64,000 nt of DNA. Source: Balaenoptera acutorostrata (lineage: Eukaryota; Chordata; Mammalia; Artiodactyla; Balaenopteridae). The notes under the pieces are model-generated. The model was not told the DNA's origin. It searched no databases and was given only the letters and a program-made list of their open reading frames with translations. The stretch is from the NCBI RefSeq assembly GCF_949987535.1, contig NW_026646030.1, positions 62,001 through 126,000 of the forward strand, read 5' to 3'. Positions 14,076 through 22,866 of this stretch are shown here, in pieces. Position 1 is the stretch's first letter, and every line of letters starts with the position of its first letter. A program made the position numbers and the translations under genes.

Positions 14076-15833
14076 TAAATTACTTTTCAAAACCCATGAA
14101 ACAAAGACAGTGAAAGAGAGAGAAATTCTTACAAAATTCATGCAGGGGCTGTGATGCAACCTGGATTGACCATATCTAGACCCACAGCTGATTGAGACAT
14201 AAGGGTGGACACTCTTGGGGTTGAGAGGTTTGGTGAGGTTGGGAGAGCCAACGCAGTCCCTTTACAGTAATACTGCATGGTACCCATCCCATGGGCGCCA
14301 AATCTCCAGGTTTTAGGGCATCTTCCTACGTCGAAAACTTGCATGAGAAACCCAGAAGATGGTACACCGTGTAATGGGGAAAGGTTTCTAAAACGCACCT
14401 CATTTCTCATCTACTTGTGATCAGGTTCACCATTTCAGCCGCTTTACTAGCCATCTCCCTCCTTGGAGAATGAGCACCTTTAACCTCCTGTTCCGTACAG
14501 GTTGCAATTTGTCCTGAGGATGAACGGGAAGAGGGGGAACCAATGAGAGACTAGCTCTAGGTGTTGGGACAGGCACAGGTCACTCTATTTTCCCATCAGG
14601 AAGAAGAATTAACCACAGGCTTAGCCTGCCGACCGGAACCAGAATAGGGCCTGAAGCAATCCTGCGCTTTTGTGGCCAGCTCCCAAAAAAGCGACTTGAA
14701 AAATGGAGCTCAGGGGCACTGCAATTCACAAACCTGCAGATTTATAAATGATAACTCTCGTCCACAAATATATTGAGGGAAGGCAACGAAGAGGATTTGA
14801 AAGCAAGGCAGAATTGCAGGAAACAGATTTCAGGAGGTAGATTCGAATCGCCTTGAGCACATGAAAAGAGGCAAAACGTGGACAATGATGCCCTTGGCCA
14901 AAAAGGGCGTATGCGTTTTTTCCTGAATATATTCAGGAAAAAACGCATACGCCCTTTTTGGCCAACCAAGCAACCTGGAAAGGCAAATCAGCGCTCCAAA
15001 GAAGTCTCGCTTCCCAGCGGGCAAAAGGGCCATGCGGAAAAAAGTGTCCAAACCAGAAATGCAAGACCGGCCATGGAGAAATGGGAGCATTGCTATGCGG
15101 ATGGGCGGGATGTAAATTGCCAACAGCCACTCTGGAGAAGTGTACGGTGTGTCCTGAAACATCTAAAAAACACAGCTTGGAGAGCATAGGGCACTTCCAC
15201 TCATGGGCGTATAAATTGGGAAAACTAAAAATCAGCAAGACACAGGCACCCCAAAGTTTAGGGCTGCTCTGTTGACAAGAATCCCCACTACATTACACCT
15301 TATATATCCTAGGAAAGAGAAAAATGCATAAAGAAGTTGTGGTCCTCATGTACAATGGAATATCACTCAGCCATGAAATCAACGTCATAAGGCTAGTAGC
15401 AGCACGATGAGTGGATTTAGGTATGACGATTCTAAGTGAAATAAATCACACAGAAAAAGACACTTATCATAAGATATCACTTATAGAGGGAATGTAAAAA
15501 CCGCTACACTTGAACTGAATTACAAAAGAGAAGAGAGTCACACGTTCAGAAAACACACTATGGCTGCTGAACGGGAAAGGTGAGGTGGGGTGATGCATCA
15601 AACAAGGGTTTCAAATTAGCTCCGATACCATTCCAAAGACCCAATATGTAATAGACAAGAGCTATTCCTTGCTCAGTGAACTGGACTCAACAACCCCTAT
15701 TCACCGCACAAGAATATATCTGACTAGTAAGAATCTTCAAACCTATGTATTGATATATCTCTGTAAGTGAGTCAAGGGGGTGTAAAGCGGCATAAACACA
15801 GCCGTGAAAAGCAGCTAAACCCCATTATAAGAA
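14076..15833 (+). repeat. Satellite monomer 9 (old domain, type D copy 2)
   Basis: 1,758 bp; perfect palindrome at 14,894-14,965. Copies monomer 4, with a private 3-bp deletion just before the palindrome (ccttgagcacatg instead of ccttgaaagcacatg). Confidence 0.93.
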
Positions 15834-17589
15834 TAAATTACTTTTCAAAACCCGTGAAACAAAGAAAATGAAAGAAAGAGAAATTCTTACAATATTGTTC
15901 AGGGTCTGTGATGCAACCTGGATTGACCATATCTAGACCCACAGCTAATTGAGACATAAGGGTGGACACTCTTGGGGCTGAGAGGTTTGGTGAGGTTGGG
16001 TGAGCCAACACAGACCCTTTAAAGTAATACTGCATGGTACCCATCCCATGGGTCCCAAATCTCCAGGTTCAAGGGCATCTTCCTACATCGAAAACGTGCA
16101 TGAGAAACACAGAAGATGGTACACCGTGTGATTGGGAAAGGTTTCTAAAACGCACCTCATTTCTCATCACCTCGTGTTCGGGTTCGCCATTCCAACCGTT
16201 TTACTAGCCATCTCCCTCCTTGTAGATTCAGCACCTTTAACCTCCTCTTCCGTACAGGTTGCAATTTGTCCTGAGGATGAACGGGAAGAGGGGGAACCAA
16301 TGAGAGACTAGCTCTAGGTGTTGGGACAGGCACAGGTCACTCTATTTTCCCATCAGGAAGAAGAATTAACCACAAGCTCAGACAGACCCCAGAACCAAAA
16401 GAGGTCCTGAAGCAATCCTGCACTTTGTGGCTAGCTCCCAAAAAAGCGAGTTGAAAAATGGAGCTCAGGGGCACTGCAATTTACAAACCTGCAGAGTTTT
16501 AAATGATAACTCTCGTCCACAAATATATTAAGAGAAGGCAACGAAGAGGCTTTGAAAGCAAGGCAGAAATGCAGGAAACAGATTTCAGGAGGTAGATTCG
16601 AATCGCCTTGAAAGCACATGAAAAGCGGCAAAACATGGACAATGATGCCCTTGGCCAAATAGGGCGTATGCGTTTTTTCCTGAATATATTCAGGAAAAAA
16701 CGCATACGCCCTTTTTGGCCAACCAAGCAACCTGGAAAGGCAAATCAGCGCTCCAAAGAAGTCTGGCTTCCCAGCGTGCAAAAGGGCCATGCGGAAAAAA
16801 GTGTCCAAACCAGAAATGCAGGACCGTACCTGGAGAAATGGGAACCTTGATACGCTGATGGGTGGGATGTAAATTGCCAACAGCCACTCTGGAGAAGTGT
16901 ACGGTGTGTCCTGAAACATCTAAAAAACACAGCTTGGAGAGCATAGGGCACTTCCACTCATGGGCGTATAAATTGGGAAAACTAAAAATCAGCAAGACAC
17001 AGGCACCCCAAAATTTAGTGCTGCTCTGTTGACAAGAACCCCCACTTCATTACACCTTAAATATCCTAGGAAAGAGAAAAATGGATAAAGAAGTTGTGGT
17101 CCTCATGTACAATGGAATATCACTCAGCCATGAAATCAACGTCATAAGGCTAGTAGCAGCACGATGAGAGGATTTAGGTACGACGATTCTAAGTGAAATA
17201 AGTCACACAGAAAAAGACACTTATCATAAGATATCACTTAGAGAGGGAATGTAAAAACCGCTACACTTGAACTGAATTACAAAACAGAACAGAGTCACAC
17301 GTCTAGAAAACACACTATGGCTGCTGAACGGGAAAGGTGAGGTGGGGTGATGCATAAAACAAGGGTTTCAAATTAGCTCAGATACCGTTCCATAAACCAA
17401 TATATAAGAGACAAGACCTATTCCTTTTTCAGTGACCTGGACTCAACACCCCCTATTCACCGCACAAGAATATATCTGACTAGTAAGAATCTTCAAACCT
17501 ATGTATTGATATCTCTCTGTAAGTTAGTCAAGGGCGTGTAAAGCGACATAAACACAGCCGTGAAAAGCAGCTAAACCCCATTATAAAAA
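15834..17589 (+). repeat. Satellite monomer 10 (transition unit)
   Basis: 1,756 bp; palindrome at 16,651-16,722 with one left-arm change (ccaaatagg). The 5' third is old type (acaatattgttcaggg, aaccaaaagaggtcc); from about 16,480 it acquires young-type markers (cagagttttaaatg, atatattaag, cttagagaggg). It marks the border between the domains. Confidence 0.92.
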
Positions 17590-19348
17590 TAAATTACTTT
17601 TCAAAACCCGTGAAACAAAGACAGTGAAAGAGAGAGAAATTCTTACAAAATTCGTTCAGGGGCTGTGATGCAACCTGGATTGACCATATCTAGACCCACA
17701 GCTGATTGAGACATAAGGGTGGACACTCTTGGGGCTGAGAGGTTCGGTGAGGTTGGGTGAGCCAACGCAGACCCTTTCAAGTAATACTGCATGGTACCCA
17801 TCCCATGGGTCCCAAATCTCCAGGTTCAAGGGCATCTTCCTACATCGAAAACAGGCATGAGAAACCCAGAAGATGGTACACCGTGTGATCGGGAAAGGTT
17901 TCTAAAACGCACCTCATTTCTCATCTCCTTTGCTCGGGTTCGCCATTCCAGCCGATTTACTAGCCATCTCCCTCCTTGGAGAATCAGCACCTTTAACCTC
18001 CTGTTCCGTACAGTTTGCAATTTGTCCTGAGGATGAACAAGAAGAGGGGGAACCAATGAGAGACTAGCTCTAGGTGTTGGGACAGGCACAGGCCACTCTA
18101 TTTTCCCATCAGGAAGAAGAATTAAGCAGAAGCTCAGCCTGCCCCCCAGAACCAGAAGAGGGCCTGAAGCAATCCTGCGCTTTTGCGGCCAGCTCCCAAA
18201 AAAGCGAGTTGAAAAATGGAGCTCAGGGGCACTGCAATTCACAAACCTGCAGAGTTTTAAATGATACCTCTCGTCCACAAATATATTAAGGGAAGGCAAC
18301 GAAGAGGCTTTGAAAGCAAGGCAGAATTGCAGGAAACAGATTTCAGGAGGTAGATTCGAATCGCCTTGAAAGCACATGAAAAGCGGCAAAACGTGGACAA
18401 TGATGCCCTTGGCCAAAAAGGGCGTATGCGTTTTTTCCTGAATATATTCAGGAAAAAACGCATACGCCCTTTTTGGCCAACCAAGCAACCTGGAAAGGCA
18501 AATCAGCGCTCCAAAGAAGTCTCGCTTCCCAGCGGGCAAAAGGGCCATGCGGAAAAAAGTGTCCAAAGCAGAAATGCAGGACCGGCCATGGAGAAATGGG
18601 AGCCTTGCTACGCTGATGGGCGGGATGTAAATTGCCAACAGCCACTCTGGAGAAGTGTACGGTGTGTCCTGAAACATCTGAAAAACACAGCTTGGAGAGC
18701 ATAGGGCACTTCCACTCATGGGCGTATAAATTGGGAAACCTAAAAATCAGCAAGACACAGGCACCCCAAAGTTTAGGGCTGCTCTGTTGACAAGAACCCC
18801 CACTTCATTACACCTTAAATATCCTAGGAAGGAGAAAAATGGATAAAGAAGTTGTGGTCCTCATGTACAATGGAATATCACTCAGCCATGAAATCAACGT
18901 CATAAGGCTAGTAGCAGCACGATGAGTGGATTTAGGTACGACGATTCTAAGTGAAATAAGTCACACAGAAAAAGACACTTATCATAAGATATCACTTAGA
19001 GAGGGAATGTAAAAACCGCTACACTTGAACTGAATTGCAAAACAGAACAGAGTCACACGTTTAGAAAACACACTATGGCTGCTGAACGGGAAAGGTGAGG
19101 TGGGGTGATGCATAAAACAAGGGTTTCAAATTAGCTCAGATACCGTTCCATAAACCCAATATGTAAGAGACAAGACCTATTCCTTTTTCAGTGACCAGGA
19201 CTCAACACCCCCTATTCACCGCACAAGAATATATCTGACTAGTAAGAATCTTCAAACCTATGTATTGATATCTCTCTGTAAGTGAGTCAAGGGCGTGTAA
19301 AGCGGCATAAACACAGCCGTGAAAAGCAGCTAAACCCCATTATAAAAA
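17590..19348 (+). repeat. Satellite monomer 11 (young domain)
   Basis: 1,759 bp; perfect palindrome at 18,409-18,480. First unit with the young markers ctttcaagtaat and aacaggcatgag. T to C at 18,093 removes a minus-strand TGA present in its neighbours, so a minus-strand frame of 297 codons is open here (17,826-18,719). Shares taggaaggag with monomers 12 and 13. Confidence 0.94.
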
Positions 19349-19988
19349 TAAATTACTTTTCAAAACCCGTGAAACAAAGACAGTGAAAGAGAGAGAAATT
19401 CTTACAAAATTCGTTCAGGGGCTGTGATGCAAACTGGATTGACCATATCTAGACCCACAGCTGATTGAGACATAAGGGTGGACACTCTTGGGGCTGAGAG
19501 GTTCGGTGAGGTTGGGTGAGCCAACGCAGACCCTTTCAAGTAATACTGCATGGTACCCATCCCATGGGTCCCAAATCTCCAGGTTCAAGGGCATCTTCCT
19601 ACATCGAAAACAGGCATGAGAAACCCAGAAGATGGTACACCGTGTGATCGGGAAATGTTTCTAAAACGCACCTCATTTCTCATCTCCTTTGCTCGGGTTC
19701 GCCATTCCAGCCGATTTACTAGCCATCTCCCTCCTTGGAGAATCAGCACCTTTAACCTCCTGTTCCGTACAGGTTGCAATTTGTCCTGAGGATGAACAAG
19801 AAGAGGGGGAACCAATGAGAGACTAGCTCTAGGTGTTGGGACAGGCACAGGTCACTCTATTTTCCCATCAGGAAGAAGAATTAAGCACAAGCTCAGCCTG
19901 CCCCTCAGAACCAGAAGAGGGCCTGAAGCAATCCTGCGCTTTTGCGGCCAGCTCCCAAAAAAGCGAGTTGAAAAATGGAGCTCAGGGT
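19349..19988 (+). repeat. Reference monomer 12: non-L1 (unrecognised) segment
   Basis: These are the first ~640 bp of the reference monomer, used to describe all monomers; add or subtract 1,759 per unit within monomers 11-23. I recognise no repeat family or gene. It is more GC-rich than the L1-derived part and holds short purine-rich tracts and several short open frames on both strands. It could be a more diverged stretch of L1 ORF2, an LTR or ERV fragment, or once-unique sequence captured when the satellite formed. The junction with the L1-derived part is gradual by eye and placed within about 50 bp of the end given. Confidence 0.6.
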
Positions 19989-20124
19989 CACTGCAATTCA
20001 CAAACCTGCAGAGTTTTAAATGATACCTCTCGTCCACAAATATATTAAGGGAAGGCAACGAAGAGGCTTTGAAAGCAAGGCAGAATTGCAGGAAACAGAT
20101 TTCAGGAGGTAGATTCGAATCGCC

Positions 20125-20463
20125 TTGAAAGCACATGAAAAGCGGCAAAACGTGGACAATGATGCCCTTGGCCAAAAAGGGCGTATGCGTTTTTTCCTGA
20201 ATATATTCAGGAAAAAACGCATACGCCCTTTTTGGCCAACCAAGCAACCTGGAAAGGCAAATCAGCGCTCCAAAGAAGTCTCGCTTCCCAGCGGGCAAAA
20301 GGGCCATGCGGAAAAAAGTGTCCAAACCAGAAATGCAGGACCGGCCATGGAGAAATGGGAGCCTTGCTACGCTGATGGGCGGGATGTAAATTGCCAACAG
20401 CCACTCTGGAGAAGTGTACGGTGTGTCCTGAAACATCTGAAAAACACAGCTTGGAGAGCGTAG
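20125..20463 (+). pseudogene. L1 ORF2 C-terminal remnant, interrupted by the palindrome
   Basis: An open stretch of 112 codons in the reference monomer. Residues around 15-38 come from the inserted palindrome. The following part is ORF2-derived: the codons at 20,398-20,442 read QPLWRSVRCVLKHLK, close to the conserved QPLW-x-x-V-x-x-x-LK-x-LK block near the C terminus of mammalian L1 ORF2p, preceded by a remnant of the Cys-rich region. A one-base length difference just upstream of QPLW puts the original C-x-x-x-C-K-L part in another frame, so this is not an intact ORF2 domain. The same open stretch appears in most monomers only because they are near copies. It begins at an ATG with no recognisable start context. 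Not a functional gene. Confidence 0.75.
20168..20239. mobile_element. 72-bp perfect palindrome, probable mariner-type TIR pair (MITE-like)
   Basis: The two 36-bp arms are exact reverse complements with no spacer; the centre lies between 20,203 and 20,204 (tgaata/tattca). The outer end ttggccaaaaag and the T-rich inner arm resemble the terminal inverted repeat of mariner elements common in cetartiodactyl genomes (GGTTGGCCAAAAAGT...), and the right flank continues ccaacc as that terminus predicts. There is no transposase sequence, so this would be a two-TIR, MITE-like remnant like the human MADE1 type. It lies inside L1 ORF2-derived sequence and so arrived after that L1 copy. Perfect copies could extrude as cruciforms in DNA or fold as a 36-bp hairpin in RNA. 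The palindrome is seen directly; the mariner origin is inferred from memory. Confidence 0.7.
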
Positions 20464-20597
20464 GGCACTTCCACTCATGGGCGTATAAATTGGGAAACCT
20501 AAATATCAGCAAGACACAGGCACCCCAAAGTTTAGGGCTGCTCTGTTGACAAGAACCCCCACTTCATTACACCTTAAATATCCTAGGAAGGAGAAAA

Positions 20598-20756
20598 ATG
20601 GATAAAGAAGTTGTGGTCCTCATGTACAATGGAATATCACTCAGCCATGAAATCAACGTCATAAGGCTAGTAGCAGCACGATGAGTGGATTTAGGTACGA
20701 CGATTCTAAGTGAAATAAGTCACACAGAAAAAGACACTTATCATAAGATATCACTT
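20598..20756 (+). pseudogene. Last codons of L1 ORF2, decayed
   Basis: From the ATG at 20,598 the frame reads MDKEVVVLMYNGISLSHE, matching the MDKEDVVHIYNGILLSHK-type block at the end of mammalian L1 ORF2p. It reaches a TGA at 20,682-20,684. From 20,709, after a shift of frame, the codons read SEISHTEKDTYHKISL, matching the next conserved block of ORF2p. The two pieces in different frames show a decayed coding sequence. This is the clearest evidence of the L1 origin and of its + orientation, and it recurs in every monomer at unit position about 1,250. Confidence 0.85.
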
Positions 20757-21105
20757 AGAGAGGGAATGTAAAAACCGCTACACTTGAACTGAATTGCAAA
20801 ACAGAACAGAGTCACACGTTTAGAAAACACACTATGGCTGCTGAACGGGAAAGGTGAGGTGGGGTGATGCATAAAACAAGGGTTTCAAATTAGCTCAGAT
20901 ACCGTTCCATAAACCCAATATGTAAGAGACAAGACCTATTCCTTTTTCAGTGACCAGGACTCAACACCCCCTATTCACCGCACAAGAATATATCTGACTA
21001 GTAAGAATCTTCAAACCTATGTATTGATATCTCTCTGTAAGTGAGTCAAGGGGGTGTAAAGCGGCATAAACACAGCCGTGAAAAGCAGCTAAACCCCATT
21101 ATAAA

Positions 21106-21111
21106 AATAAA
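21106..21111 (+). promoter_or_regulatory. AATAAA motif at the L1 3' end, on the monomer junction
   Basis: The L1-derived part ends in ccattataaaaataaatt, which contains AATAAA in the place of the L1 polyadenylation signal. It overlaps a TATAAAAA string. It recurs at nearly every monomer junction. As an L1 relic it may or may not be used; no downstream GU-rich element is obvious to me. Confidence 0.45.
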
Positions 21112-22866
21112 TTACTTTTCAAAACCCGTGAAACAAAGACAGTGAAAGAGAGAGAAATTCTTACAAAATTCGTTCACGAGCTGTGATGCAAACTGGATTG
21201 ACCATATCGAGACCCACAGCTGGTTGAGACATAAGGGTGGACACTCTTGGGGCTGAGAGGTTCGGTGAGGTTGGGTGAGCCAACGCAGACCCTTTCAAGT
21301 AATACTGCATGGTACCCATCCCATGGGTCCCAAATCTCCAGGTTCAAGGGCATCTTCCTACATCGAAAACAGGCATGAGAAACCCAGAAGATGGTACACC
21401 GTGTGATCGGGAAAAGTTTCTAAAACGCACCTCATTTCTCATCTCCTTTGCTCGGGTTCGCCATTCCAGCCGATTTACTAGCCATCTCCCTCCTTGGAGA
21501 ATCAGCACCTTTATCCTCCTGTTCCGTACAGGTTGCAATTTGTCCTGCGGATGAACAAGAAGAGGGGGAACCAATGAGACACTAGCTCTAGGTGTTGGGA
21601 CACGCACAGGTCACTCTATTTTCCCATCAGGAAGAAGAATTAAGCACAAGCCCGGCCTGCCCCTCAGAACCAGAAGAGGGCCTGAAGCAATCCTGCGCTT
21701 TTGCGGCCAGCTCCCAAAAAAGCAAGTTGAAAAATGGAGCTCAGGGGCACTGCAATTCACAAACCTGCAGAGTTTTAAATGATACCTCTCGTCCACAAAT
21801 ATATTAAGGGAAGGCAACGAAGAGGCTTTGAAAGCAAGGCAGAATTGCAGGAAACAGATTTCAGGAGGTACATTCGAATCGCCTTGAAAGCACATGAAAA
21901 GCGGCAAAACGTGGACAATGATGCCCTTGGCCAAAAAGGGCGTATGCGTTTTTTCCTGAATATATTCAGGAAAAAACGCATACGCCCTTTTTGGCCAACC
22001 AAGCAACCTGGAAAGGCAAATCAGGGCTCCAAAGAAGTCTCGCTTCCCAGCGGGCAAAAGGGCCATGCGGAAAAAAGTGTCCAAACCAGAAATGCAGGAC
22101 CGGCCATGGAGAAATGGGAGCCTTGCTACGCTGATGGGCGGGATGTAAATTGCCAACAGCCACTCTGGAGAAGTGTACGGTGTGTCCTGAAACATCTGAA
22201 AAACACAGCTTGGAGAGCATAGGGCACTTCCACTCATGGGCGTATAAATTGGGAAAACTAAAAATCAGCAAGACACAGGCACCCCAAAGTTTAGGGCTGC
22301 TCTGTTGACAAGAACCCCCACTTCATTACACCTTAAATATCCTAGGAAGGAGAAAAATGGATAAAGAAGTTGTGGTCCTCATGTACAATGGAATATCACT
22401 CAGCCATGAAATCAACGTCATAAGGCTAGTAGCAGCACGATGAGTGGATTTAGGTACGACGATTCTAAGTGAAATAAGTCACACAGAAAAAGACACTTAT
22501 CATAAGATATCACTTAGAGAGGGAATGTAAAAACCGCTACACTTGAACTGAATTGCAAAACAGAACAGAGTCACACGTTTAGAAAACACACTATGGCTGC
22601 TGAACGGGAAAGGTGAGGTGGGGTGATGCATAAAACAAGGGTTTCAAATTAGCTCAGATACCGTTCCATAAACCCAATATGTAAGAGACAAGACCTATTC
22701 CTTTTTCAGTGACCAGGACTCAACACCCCCTATTCACCGCACAAGAATATATCTGACTAGTAAGAATCTTCAAACCTATGTATTGATATCTCTCTGTAAG
22801 TGAGTCAAGGGCGTGTAAAGCGGCATAAACACAGCCGTGAAAAGCAGCTAAACCCCATTATAAAAA
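21108..22866 (+). repeat. Satellite monomer 13 (young domain)
   Basis: 1,759 bp; perfect palindrome at 21,927-21,998. Carries many private changes in its first 700 bp (ttcacgagctg, tatcgagacc, gctggttgag, caagcccggcc). aggtaCattcg in place of aggtaGattcg removes a + strand stop and opens a 147-codon frame at 21,779-22,222; monomer 35 shares this change. Confidence 0.94.

Larger units (their letters stand above)
19349..21107 (+). repeat. Satellite monomer 12 (young domain, reference unit)
   Basis: 1,759 bp; perfect palindrome at 20,168-20,239. Chosen as the reference for internal features. Private changes include gggaaatgtttc, cagggtcactg and gagagcgtaggg. Confidence 0.95.
19989..21107 (+). 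mobile_element. Reference monomer 12: LINE-1 ORF2 3' end plus 3' UTR remnant
   Basis: By eye, this segment follows the order of a mammalian L1 3' end. It starts with ORF2 sequence around a cacatgaaaag motif (20,136-20,146). The palindrome interrupts it, then it resumes near ggaaaggcaaatcag. It continues through the ORF2 C-terminal Cys-rich region and the last ORF2 codons (20,598-20,756). After about 20,770 it matches the 3' UTR of laurasiatherian L1s, with blocks like acaaaacagaacagagtcac and a near-terminal AATAAA. No poly(A) tail or target-site duplication survives; the end joins directly to the next monomer. The match is from memory of L1 sequences, not a computed alignment. The copy is dead: its frame is shifted and carries stops. 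Confidence 0.85.

Noticed and set aside
20168..20239. The same peptide (around MRFFLNIFRKKRIRPFWP) read from both strands, suggesting a designed or dual-coded peptide.
   Set aside because: A perfect palindrome in matching phase must give the same translation on both strands. It is a consequence of the palindrome, not a separate signal.
20168..20239. The hairpin as a bacterial-style transcription terminator.
   Set aside because: The context is a mammalian satellite; the T and A tracts are internal to the arms, and the element fits a transposon-derived palindrome better.
20125..20463. A 112-codon plus-strand open frame as a small gene.
   Set aside because: It is a frame-shifted remnant of L1 ORF2 with the palindrome translated through it; no independent coding evidence.
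19852..20478. A 208-codon minus-strand open frame recurring in most young monomers, which looks like a conserved protein family.
   Set aside because: It is antisense to L1-derived sequence, crosses the palindrome, is broken by small indels in the old units, and its length is conserved only because the monomers are near copies. No domain, signal peptide or start context is recognisable.
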